A stretch of 64,000 bases of DNA, from NCBI GenBank assembly GCA_032358165.1, contig JAALGY010000012.1, forward strand, positions 1,116,001 to 1,180,000. The letters run 5' to 3'. Positions 51,812-62,296 of the stretch are shown here, in pieces. Source of the stretch: Diplosphaera chodatii (Eukaryota; Chlorophyta; Trebouxiophyceae; Prasiolales; Stichococcaceae). The notes beneath the pieces are model-generated. The model was not told where the DNA came from and searched no databases. It saw nothing but the letters and a program-made list of their open reading frames with translations. Each line of letters starts with the position of its first letter. Positions within the stretch are counted from its first letter, which is position 1. The position numbers and the translations under genes are program-made.

Positions 51812-52517
51812 GGTGTGACCAAGAGTGGTTGATCACAGATGTGCTGGCTTGCAAGCAACGCCGCGGATGGTCACGCAGCGCACGACGGCGTCAGCACTCT
51901 GGTGATAGCACGAGACAAGTGGGCACCCCGCATACTCATCCAGCTGAGCTGAGCAGCCAGTTCACGTACAGTGTTGCAGCTGTCGCTGAGGGAGTTGAAT
52001 GGGTTGCATCCAGCTTCCGAGCCTGCATCCAGCCTTCTCATCTTTTCAGCGACCCCGGAATGTCTGCCGGTCCCCAGAAGGCCACTCAGCGAGTCAGCGT
52101 TGTAAATTGGCAGGCCGGCAAGCCGTCACGAACGTCAGAGTCCTGCAAGTGTGCTAGTCGTGCGCGGTGAGGACCGCTGCCACCCCTGACGGCGGCGTAG
52201 CGACGTGCTTTGCCCACATCCTTTCATTGTGGTCACGGCCTGGGCGTCGGCATGCTGTCGACCCGCTGCTGGCGTGCCCGTCATCGTCTGAGCTTGCAGT
52301 GAAGGCCGGTGCAACACCAGGCTTCGAGCCTGCAAGCCGCGGGCCATGTCAAACCTTGACTTACTATCCGAGGTGTGCTCCGGAATACACATCGAATGCA
52401 GCCTTGTGCTATCGCTGATCTGAGCAGGACACAAGTTGTGGCGCGGTGCGTCTGCGTTGATAACCTTCTGTGAAGCAGGTGCAAACTGCTGCTGGAACTT
52501 TGTAGGATACCCAACGC
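51812..52517. promoter_or_regulatory. Divergent region SWT1 / cysteine-rich gene, with a possible upstream exon
   Basis: About 700 bp. A + strand frame from ATG 52066 (MSAGPQKATQRVSV) has a phase-0 donor (GTT|GTAAAT) that could splice to the acceptor just before GAGGCGCAGCAG at 52533, giving an alternative start for the cysteine-rich gene. The remainder should be promoter sequence. Confidence 0.35.
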
Positions 52518-55023
52518 ATGTGTGCCATGCAGGAGGCGCAGCAGGAATCCGAGCAACAGGCAGTGCAGCCGATCACCAAGCGGACAGTGCGGTCGGAGCC
52601 AGCATCGCTGCCGGCCAAACTGGAGGACGCACCTCGCGAAGCTTCGCTCGACATGCCGCCGGAGTGCAATGAGGACGAGCCTCCAGTCGACGCGACCAGT
52701 GGCGGGGACGCGCCCAGCACAGTGCAGGGCTTCAAGCCGCTGCCGCTCCGTTCGGGCCAGCAGCCAGCCTCGCCGGCAGCGTCGGACGAGGCCAACACGC
52801 CGCACAGCCAGCAGGGCGAGCTCATGCAGCGCACGCGCGGCATGATCGCAGCCGAGACCGAGGCCGCGATGGCGCCGCTCCTGGCGGCCCAGAGCGATGC
52901 GGCGCTGGCGCAGTGGCTGTCCAAGCTGCAGGGCACGCTGGCGGAGGAGGCGAAGCGGCACAAAGAGGCGCAGCGCCGCCTCAAGCATGTAAGTGGCACC
53001 AGACGCCTTGTCCTGGCAGCCTGAAAGTGTGTCGGCAGCATCACCGTGAGGCGATGCACAGTCGCTCTCACGTCAGCAGGTCACGTCAGCAGGCCGAAGC
53101 CTTGACGTGACTCGTCAACAGATGTTGCAGCTGTCGGTGCTGACTTGCAGCATGACAAGGGGTATGACCAGCAAGAACCGCACTTGCTGCAGGTGGACAG
53201 GGAGCGGCACGAGGCGCGGCGGCGGTACCGCGAGGACGAGCGCAGCCAGGTGAACCAGGCGGCGTGGCGCGCCAAGGTCATCCTGCTCAAGCAGGCGCAG
53301 AGCGAGCTGCGCGCCAGCCGCGAGGCCTACTTCAAGTGGGCCCCTGTGTACAGCTGGATTGTGCCGGTCGCAAGCTTCTGCAGAGGTCCTACTGTTACGT
53401 TCGTACCTCAGGCGCCTCACTGCTTGCGTACATTTTCCCATTGCACATCCTCCAATGCGATACAGAGCATCCGCAGCAGTGGATATCGTGTTGCGGGAGA
53501 CGGCAGTGCGCTCAGGGCAGCCATCGACCGCACCCAACAAGCGCAGGCGTGCCTCCGCGCCCGAGGAGGGCTGCCCCTACTGCAGCCACACCTACACCGT
53601 TCGTGACGGCCTCTCCAGCAAGATGGACGACGATGGCGAACGGTGCGCTTTATGGGCAGAAGCGGAGGTAGCAGCTGAGACTGCTGGTCACACGTCTTGT
53701 TCTGTCCGCTCCTACGTCCGCTTGCTGTTTGGTGAAGTCTACATTAACGGCACAGGCTGCACCTGCGGAAGTGCCAGTGCCGGGAAAAGACGCCGCCGTG
53801 CCGCAACTGCCCCAAGTGCAAGGACAACGTCGACATCATGTCCCTGTCCGACATTCAAGCGCAGTTTTCCGTTTGCCAGCTCAAGTTCCGCTGCGAGATC
53901 TGCTCCTGCAAGTGCGCTGCACTCTGCTCTTCTGCTCACTGCCTCCTATACCTTCTGTCGAGTGTGTTATGGCTGTTTGCCTTCACATACGATGTGCCTT
54001 CACAGCACATCGTGAAACGCTTACTTCTGAGGCTGGCTATGTTTGCAGATGCCCTGGTGCCGGCAAGTGGATCGAGAACGATGACACCTCACGCCAGTCC
54101 TATGCGCAGCGCACCAGCCTTCGGCACGACCAGCTGCAGCAGCTAGGTGCGCACCGGCCTTCAAACATGATAACATTCGTCAAGCTTTGCCATCCTGTGC
54201 CTCACTGCAGCTGGAGGATATGCAACTGCTGGCAGCGCAGCTCTGATAAGCATTGGAGGGCGTGCATATGCAACTCCCCAGACTACCTGCAGGCTGGGGT
54301 GGCTCCATCAGCGTGTCTGCCACCTTTGGGGCGTCCATCGGGCCACAGTACATGCAGCAGCAGGAGGCCGATGTGCAACTGCAGGTGCTGCAAACCCTTT
54401 GGTCCTGTGTTCAGTGTCCTATCCAGCCTATGAGTCTCAGGAACAACACTTGTAAGGCCGCTCACGCCCTTTGCATGAAGTTCACTGCATGCGTAATCGG
54501 TTTGTAGCAGGGCAAGGCGAAGCGGCCCAGCCGGCGCACCCTGAAGCGGCTGCCGCAGGACATCCGGCACCAGCTGGAGCAGCTGCAGGTGCCGCCCGAG
54601 CTGCTGGCCAACCCCAAGGTGACCCCGCGCCGGAGCCCATCCATGCCGCCTTACGCACCTGATGCGACACTGATGGACCCAACCGTGCCAGACTGTACCG
54701 AGCAGTTAGAGGTGTGTTGGCGCTTCACTTCGCAAGTCCCAGGAATACATCCTCTCAGCATATTTGTGCTGTGCAGGCTGCACAGCACCAGGCCAGCATG
54801 CCGGTCCTGATGCAGCAACACCCCCACCCTATGGAGCCGGCGATCACCTCTGGCGCTCTGCCCTGCCATGCCATGCCAGCCGTCGCTGCGCAGCCCTGCA
54901 GTGGCGCCGCAGCGGCGCCCATGCCCACCATGCAGCACGCACCGCTGCCCGTCCTGCCTGACGATGGTGCGCTGTCCATTCACTCTGGAACAAACCCACT
55001 GCTGCTGAGGCGCGGGCTCAGCT
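52518..55023 (+). CDS. Unrecognised protein with cysteine-rich, probably zinc-binding domain
   Basis: I do not recognise this family. The first exon (52518-52988, ATG 52518) encodes an acidic stretch and a helical region ending LSKLQGTLAEEAKRHKEAQR. The next exon (from about 53194) is strongly charged and coiled-coil-like: VDRERHEARRRYREDERSQV. Then comes EEGCPYCSHTYTVRDGLSSK with a CxxC pair. The exon at about 53752-53909 has LRKCQCREKTPPCRNCPKCK and a second cluster, VCQLKFRCEICSCK. That exon joins in phase (AA|A) to a segment CPGAGKWIENDDTSRQSYAQ (from about 54050). Later exons encode a basic helical PSRRTLKRLPQDIRHQLEQL and a Met/Pro/Ala-rich tail. The model stops at TGA 55021-55023. Two further exon-like pieces (QEQRVTALSDLQYLELPWLQ at 55.1-55.23 kb and ALVPVGVTPLLLNKFLG at 55.36-55.44 kb) may extend it or form another gene. 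About eleven Cys in under 75 residues imply metal binding. Confidence 0.6.
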
Positions 55024-55695
55024 GAGTAGAGCTCACCATCGGGAATCCTGCCAGCAGAAGGGGCTCAGGGCCTCTGTTGGTGCCGTGCAGTGGTGGCGCT
55101 CGTGGATGAGGTTTTTGCAACCGCAGCGGGAGCTGCAGCAGCTATGGCCGTTCGCAGCTTCCTCCAGGAGCAACGCGTCACGGCGCTGTCTGATCTGCAG
55201 TACCTGGAGCTGCCATGGCTACAGGTGAAATGCATAGCGGCATTTAATATGATATTGACCTCCCTAGCCCAACCTACTACTCTTTCTGACTTGTGGTGGT
55301 CATCCTGTCCAGTCCAGAACTGAAAGGTGCACAACTGATCGTCACAATTCTCCAACAGGAGGCGCTGGTGCCCGTGGGTGTGACGCCGCTGCTGCTCAAC
55401 AAGTTCCTGGGTGTTGCACGGCGGCGTACGGAAGGCTGATTGTCAGCTGCATGAATGTTTGAGGAGTTGCTCGTTTACCTACTTAGGCTGGTTCTGTATG
55501 TCCTGAGCACTGAGGTGCAGTGGTCTGGTAACAGTGTACCATACACGGTGTCTGATCAACATGCCCATCTTGTGATGGCAGGCAGCTCCCCTGATCTCCA
55601 GCCTGCCGACTGCAGCACGACTCCGCAGGGTCCTGCTTCCAGCACCTTCCTGCACTGAAAGCGCGTCAGTAAACCCTACTGTGACATTACTGCAG

Positions 55696-56777
55696 GCTGA
55701 CGCATCGTCTGATGTGGCGAACACGTCAAGCACTCTGGCGACTTCGAGCCAAGGCTCATTGCACGTTTTGCCAGACCGCCACCCGCCGACAGCAACGCTT
55801 GACCATCTTACAAGCGCAAGTGATTTGCTCCTGCACAACGCACAGCGATCGCCCTCTGTGCAGTGAGCTGTACCTCAGTACTGTTCACTTTTTCTGGTGG
55901 TCTTAGCCGCGCACTTGTGCAGCCGCCGCTGGCCGGATCGTGCTCCAGCACCCGGTTGATGACACAGCAGTTCCCGCTGTTCCTCGCCGCCACCGCACAG
56001 CAGCAGCAGGAGCACGCCAAGGCAGCGCCTCGCGCGATGGGACTCGCCGTGACGCAGTTGCCGCAGCTGCCAATGGCCGCGCCCTTCGGACAGCAGGACC
56101 TGATGGCGTGGCTGCTTGCCGGCAGCAAGATGGGCCAGCTGCCCAGCGACCTGCGGGCCTCAGGGCCGGGGCACCTGTCCCTGGATGCTGCTGGCCTGGC
56201 CACCGAGCTCAACGCCGGCCGCTGCGGCAGCCCCGACCATGTGGTGCCGCAAGCCCCAGGCAGCCCTTCAAGCACGCTGGATCGGGACTGGCGCTCGCCC
56301 CAGCCATTCGCCGCTGCCAGCGGCGAGGAAGCCAGGGAGACGGAGACGGCCCCGCACACGCCCGAGCTGCTGCCGCGGGATCCAGCACCCACGGCACCGC
56401 TCAAGAGGAAGTGGTTCGACTATGAGCATGCGCCGATCGCCCCGAGGACCCACAGGCGCAAGGCACTGCACCCCATGCGTGCCGCCGAGGCCGTGGCCGA
56501 CGACTGGGACACACGCTTCAGCCCTGCTCGCTCAAGCACGCCACCGCTGCTGGTCCGCAGGCATGATCACAGTCGGCGGTCGCCGGAGCGCATCCACCGC
56601 AAGCCGGCAGCCCCAAAGTCCCGCCCGGGCACGCCCGCCGCAGCCAGCGCTGGCAACGTCGCCAAGGAGTGCCACGACTGCCACACACTCAAGACCCCCA
56701 TGTGGCGTCGCGTGGATGGCGTCACCTACTGCAACGCCTGTGGCCTGCGCCGGACGCGCGCCTTGGTCGGTCGCTGA
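55696..56777 (+). CDS. GATA-type zinc-finger transcription factor
   Basis: DNA-binding regulator with a single type-IV-like zinc finger. Two phase-matched exons are seen, 55696-55862 and 55907-56777; the 5' exon with the start codon is not securely placed (ATG 55579 is possible but does not splice in phase). The bulk of the protein is low complexity, rich in Gln, Ala, Pro, Ser and Arg. The finger lies at the very end: KECHDCHTLKTPMWRRVDGV then TYCNACGLRR, that is Cys-X2-Cys-X16-Cys-X2-Cys, with TPMWRR and CNACGLR as in GATA factors. The usual loop is 17-20 residues, so this one is short. Only seven residues follow the finger before the stop, so the basic tail that normally follows is nearly absent. 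A downstream exon (VQQQMERASSTAHGV, about 56.86 kb) might supply an alternative tail. Confidence 0.8.
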
Positions 56778-57893
56778 GCAGCCGCCACCTGCAGACCCAA
56801 ACGCTGTCAGCCACCCTCAAGCCCTGTGGTCAGCGGGTGCGCAACAGCATCCATGCTGCCAGCCGTGCAACAACAGATGGAACGAGCGTCCAGCACTGCG
56901 CATGGCGTTGCAGCAGCAGCACAACAGCGTGCCGGCAACAAACTGGCGGCCTCCATAGAGGGGCGCTTATGTCGGCGGCGCCGCTGCCAGATCAGCAGCA
57001 AACCTACTTCAAGACCCCAAGACTCAAGACGCAAGTCACATCAAGCAAACAGGACTCCCGCCTCCTACGGCATGCTGCCGTGGGGAACTCAAGTATTCTC
57101 AGGTGGCGGGACGCCTGACCTATGGGTATCAAGACCTGTGGCGTGATGGTTTCAGATGGTTGCACTACATTCGGTAACGGGACATTGCCCGGGCACGCAC
57201 TGTACTATACTGCCTTTGTCCTGTTGATGATTCGTGGGCTAGGCTCAAGCAGCTTGTTCGGGTGCGCTTTTGGCTGTGTGCCAGGCGCTGGTGTAGACAG
57301 TACAGACTCCAGGGTGTCGACACCGCTGGGTTTTTGGGATGTGTGAGTGCAATCGTGGTTTCGTTGGCTATGTGTGGGGGGCGCAGCTGCAGCTGTTCGG
57401 GCTTTGGGGCAGTCAAACAGCCTCCTGGTCTGATGCAGTTGCATGCTGTCGGCTTGCATGACAAGAAGTGTGAACACCTTGGGAGCGACCGGGTGTTGTC
57501 CCATGTAGACAGCTATGCAAGGTAGATGTGTCTCATCCTGACATTCACATTCATGTATTTGCAGCAGTGGTTTGGGTGTGGAACTCGATGGCTTGGTGGT
57601 CGTGTGTAGTACTGAAGAGCTTCTTGTAAGCAGGCATCATCTACAGAACTCAGGCCTTCAACCGGTACCTGTGCCATGCACCTCTAACGTTAACCTGTTC
57701 ACTCCCCCCTACAGTAGACTTGTACACCCTGATTACTCGGTTTCCAATACTCCGTACTACGAGCTCCATACCTTCGCCAATACAACCTGACTCGTATTTG
57801 TGGCGGCGCTGGCTACATTCTACGACACATACTTGCAAGTCTACAAGAAACATATACACTATACCCCACCAATGCAGGATTCAGAGCTGTGTG
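56778..57893. other. Spacer between GATA gene and sialidase-like gene
   Basis: About 1.1 kb between two convergent stops. Apart from the Gln/Ala-rich open frame near 56.83-57.14 kb, which could be an alternative 3' exon of the GATA gene, nothing is supported. Confidence 0.35.
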
Positions 57894-60176
57894 TCACAGC
57901 TGCTGCAACCCCGCCACCGGTTGACACGGGCCACATACCCCACCTAGACTGCAGCAGCGGTTCCCCCAAACGAAGCTTGCTGCTGCCTGCTGCAGCAGCG
58001 GCCCCGCTGCTGCGACTTGCTGCCGCAGCCTGCTCGCGCCCAGTCCTCGGTGTGGCTTGACTCTGCGGAGGTAGGGCGCGCTCATCCCGGGCCTTGCCAG
58101 CATCGATCGCCAGGCGGGCACACGCATGAATGTCATGCGGTTGCTGTTGTGGTAGCTGTTGGCTCCCCTGTACGAGGTGCGGATGACGCAGATGAGGTCA
58201 GCGCCCTCGAACTGCCAGTCCACGTACTGGTAGCCTGTGTACCGCAGCGAGTCCACCCACTCGAAGCCCGTGTCATCTGCCAGCAGCCGTGTGACGCCCG
58301 TCCAGGTCACCAGGTCGGGCGAGGAGACCAGCTGCAGCAGGTTGCGCTGGTCGTTGCCGTTGGCGTCCGGCGTCTGCGGGTTGGCCAGCGCTATGTACAG
58401 CCCGGTCACGCTGTCCTTGCGCACCACAAACTTGTTGCCACCGCCTGGCATGTTCACAACCCGGTCAAAAGCCAGGGTGCCAGCCTCCAAGGCAACATCC
58501 GCGCGCTGGCGCAGCTGCTGCTGCTTGACACGGCTGCCGTGGTGAGCGTCACTGGGAACTGGCTCCGCTGCGGCTGAGCTGGTGTGACTGCTGCGAGCGC
58601 CTGGCCGACCTGGACCTTCCGCTGCCGTGGCACGCAGCTGCCTGCGCATGGCAGCCGCGGGCAGTGCTTCATGCTCAGCTGGCTGCCGACCACCGGCTGT
58701 CACCACGCTGCTGTTTGGCGCGGAGGCTGCCGGTGGACTGTCCATGTTGACCCCAACCGAGCTCGCTGATGCACGCTCAGCATGCAGACCGAAGTGAGCT
58801 GAGGGCTGCAGGCTGAGCAGGCATGCATGGTTGAGGTCGATGAAGTACAGGCCGTCCAGCTGCATGCGTGGCATGCGCATCAGGAGGCCCACAGAGCCAT
58901 CTGGCCGCTCCACCGCATTGCCTGCACATGCAGGTGACGAGCACGTTTGCATGAACACGACAACGCCCGCGTGACAGCACACAGGCTTGGCTCGTGGCAT
59001 GCTCACAACATGCAGCTCCTGCGTCGCCGACGCCCACCTTCGAGGTAGCCGCCGGTGGGCAGGAGTGGCTGCACATCCGCAAACCAGGCGGTGTCGAAGG
59101 CCAGTGGCGCAGTCACGCTCCAGGAGGTGGGGTCCATGAGGTCGGCATCCTCCGCCGCTGAGACCAGCACCGCCTGAAAATCCTGTGGCCACCTGCATCA
59201 GCAGTCACCCAGGACGACACTATTCTTCAATAAGATCCTTTGATTAAACCAAATGATCATATTTTAATTTCTATGGGGTCACCACTTTTGGCCAGAAGCA
59301 TGAGAGGGATCTGTGCGATTACCAGCTGCGGTGAGCATATGCTGCAGCGTGCCGCACCTGTGCGGGGCCGCCCACAGCTCGAGGCCCCGCCACAGGCGAC
59401 CGTTTGACACGAGCAACGGCGTGGCGCCCGTTGCATAGCTGCCCACTGCTGCGCCTGGGGCTGGCACGATAACCTGTTCGTGGGCAGGTAGCACCCAAGC
59501 TTGGTCAACTTCACACTTGCGCAATACATGCGGCATGATGCTGTGAACCGGTAGCACTCCTCAGATGTCAACAGAAGGCACCTGCCGCTGCCAAGTCACG
59601 CCCGAGTCTGTGCTGCGTGAAATCGCGATGCTGCCCTCGCCAGCGTAGCCGTCTGAGGACGTGCCAAGCAAGTAGACGCCGTCGTCACGGACGAACAGAT
59701 TGCTCCAGTACTGACCAGGCACCGTGGCGAGGGCGTACCATGTTTCTCCCCGGTCATGAGATGCATATATGTGCACCTGATTGGCCACCTGCAGCAAGGT
59801 CTGAGGACTGGATCCTCCGAAACACATGTGAGCAGAGTCTCAGGTGAGTCCGGCTTCAAAGAGCAGCAGTTCGATCGCCAGCAATGCTGATGCATGGCAT
59901 GCGACCACTGGTAGCAAGCGCAACGAGGGAATGCTGGTAGCTCACTCCTCCGGGACCGAAGTCGTCATGCGATGCCAAGTAGCTGCCGTTGGCAAGTTTG
60001 ATGATGCTGGGCGAGCCGACAAACTCGGTGCTGCCCTCAGGCCTCCAAATGATTTCTGACAGCGGCAGCACAGTGTCAACGAGCGGACGCGTTGCGACAG
60101 TTGTACAGGTGCTGACAAACAAAGCAAACAATAACATGTCCTGGAAGACACCGTTTGGCCAGACCCGTGTCCGCAT
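57894..60176 (-). CDS. Secreted BNR/Asp-box sialidase-like glycosyl hydrolase
   Basis: Resembles the exo-alpha-sialidase/BNR-repeat superfamily of six-bladed beta-propellers. The 578-residue model (minus order) is 59946-60176, 59582-59788, 59358-59473, 59038-59192 and 57894-58921, all phases matching. The N terminus (MRTRVWPNGVFQDMLLFALF) is a signal peptide or anchor. Propeller motifs: FVGSPSIIKLANGSYLASHD, HIYASHDRGETWYALATVPG (Asp-box), AISRSTDSGVTWQRQ (Asp-box S-x-D-x-G-x-T-W), GATPLLVSNGRLWRGLELW, VLVSAAEDADLMDPTSWSVT, NMPGGGNKFVVRKD and DLVTWTGVTRLLADDTGF. An insert of about 100 Ser/Ala-rich residues interrupts the propeller within the last exon (about 58.5-58.8 kb). The C terminus is again low complexity. 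The sialidase Arg triad cannot be assigned with confidence, so enzymatic activity and substrate remain open. Confidence 0.82.
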
Positions 60177-60507
60177 TCAATCCAATGCTGGTGTCACATC
60201 AGCCAGAACTGGCATGCGATCTGCAAGCTTAACTTCGTGACAGCAGTGCTCGCCGACCCGCTGCCGCTGCCGAGCGGTCAGCTGGCCCGCAGCACTTCCC
60301 ACAGACACATCGGCAGCGCTGAACACTGCTGCATTGGCGTAGAGATTTTGAGGACATGATGTACGGGATCTGACGAGGCACAGTCGTACTGCAGGTGAGC
60401 TGGACAGGGCGTGCACGCACGGTCTCATTTGTTGACCCGAACGGTTGCACTTCATGCCAGACATGGTCGACACCCTGCCGCTTCTTGTATAGCATTGTCA
60501 CTCGGTA

Positions 60508-61777
60508 TCAGATGTTTTCGGCATCTGCAGCTGCGTGGCCCAGTGCATCATCGCTGCCGTCGCTGTCACTGTCACTGCTGCCTCCTTCGCTGCTGCTGTC
60601 GTCGCTGCTGTTGCCAGGGGCTGGCCGCTCAGCGGCAGCGACATGGGCTGCTGCAGCGGCGTCCTGCGGAGCTTCAGTGTACCCAAAGAATGCCAGCTCC
60701 TCAGCAGTGAGGTCCTCTGCACCTGGCGGTGGGGCCCGCCCTGGAGGAACGGTGGCTGCTGCCGCTGCTGCCAGTCCAGGCGGGTCCCGGCTGGTGTCAG
60801 CCACCGCTGCTGCCGTTGTTCTGGCTAAAGGTGGGTCAAGGTCACCCATGCCCAGTTGCCCGCTGGCATTGACACCACTGCTCTGATCACCGCTGCTGCT
60901 GCCACTGCGCGCACTGCTTTCTGATTGCTCAGCTGCTGCAGGTGACGCAGCTTCTGCTGCGGCTGAGGCTGATGGCCTGAAATCCCAGCTGTCATCTGCT
61001 GCTGCAGTGTCCTGTTTTGGTGCTGGTCCATGTGCAGTGTTTGCAACAACGGCCTGCAGGGGCATGAGCACCATTCATTGCCACAATGCCAGAGGCACTA
61101 TGACCTTGGGCAAATCAGGATGTCAAGCGCATGCACAACACGAGCTCACTTCGTACGCCTGCTCACCTGTGCTGCGTCAGGCCGCTGCGCTGGCTCATTG
61201 TCATGATGCCTATGCATCGTGCGCTGAGATTGCCTGACGTGCCTGCAACTCAAGGAACACAATGCGTTGGCGCCTGTTCAGCATTGTCTGCAGCCGCCCA
61301 GGCAAACGAGATGAAACTTGGTGATCTGACCACACCTGAGGTTGTTGATACGGCCTGCCAGCGCCTCCATGCGGAAGCTGCGTCCATCGAACAGGAGCAC
61401 GCAGTCCATATCATCCTTGCTATGCTCAAAGTTGCCGCAAAACTGATGTTCACCCTGGGACCCATTGCCATTGCTGTTCGGCAGCGCCAGCGCAACCTGT
61501 TAGGCAGGTCACACCATGCAGAGGCACCGTCAATCCCGAAGGTCTTGAACCATCGACAGCTCATTGCTGGCACACGCAAGGAGCATCGTGCGATGCGCGG
61601 CATGCACTCACGAACCTCGCTGCCAGCAATTGACATGCTCCCCTCGCCCTGCCGCGCTACAGACGCCGGCTTGAAGTCATAGCGCACGTAGCATAGGTCT
61701 GCAGGCTGATCTCGCAGCGTCTGCCCGAGCACGAGCGGATAGTCTGCGCCGGGCTGCGGCATGATGGCTGTCTCCAT
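60508..61777 (-). CDS. EAF: ELL-associated factor (EAF), RNA polymerase II elongation
   Basis: EAF proteins bind ELL and stimulate transcription elongation by RNA polymerase II. The complete 314-residue model (minus order) is 61616-61777, 61336-61496, 61167-61242 and 60508-61053, all phases matching. Starting at ATG 61777, the domain has YPLVLGQTLRDQP and CYVRYDFKPASVARQGEGSM; the YDFKPASV element is typical of EAF. Next comes VLLFDGRSFRMEALAGRINN then LRHVRQSQR, also a family hallmark (the 'fd...frLErl...v.nLr' region). The last exon is Ala/Ser/Asp/Gly-rich, with clusters such as DDSWDFRPS and SSSEGGSSDSDSDGSDDALG, matching the acidic serine-rich transactivation tail of metazoan EAF. An ELL homologue is not in the window. 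The gene ends about 330 bp before the sialidase-like start, on the same strand. Confidence 0.87.
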
Positions 61778-62296
61778 CGTGATCGAAATGCGAGGTGTCA
61801 GCACACCAGCGCGTTATTGCGAGAAGTAAGCTCGTTGGAGGATACGCTGTAGCACGCAACCTCACAAAGTATGACAGTGCCGCGATGTGGAGCAGATGGA
61901 CAGTAGGACAGATGGTCAGGCATCAGGGTACATGAACATACCGCCGAGAGAGAGGGCGCTAATAATGAGAGTGGAGCTCATGCATGTTAGGGAGCTGTGA
62001 AAGTGTCAACAGTAGCTAGTCACGTCGACATGCAACTTGCACGGCGTGAAAGGGTTTGCAACATGAGCAGATTATGCAGCAGCAGCAAACTGTATACCTG
62101 TCATGCAAATCCCTGCTATCACGGATGATACAGGCATACAGCAACATGTACACCTCAGCATGGTGTAGCGCTGACATCAAGCACGCCGAGCTTATGGTTT
62201 GTGTACGTCGTTGAGCGTCGTTAAGGTGCAGAGAGGACATCCATAACAACCGATAGCATGCTGCATACCCACTGGCCGCCCCACTCTGTGTGCCTC
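61778..62296. other. Spacer between EAF and GST genes
   Basis: About 520 bp between two minus-strand genes: EAF promoter and GST 3' UTR. No supported exon or element. Confidence 0.4.

Noticed and set aside
59222..59275. AT-rich run near 59.2-59.3 kb as an inserted element
   Set aside because: It lies in an intron of the sialidase-like gene, is only about 50 bp, and shows no terminal repeats.
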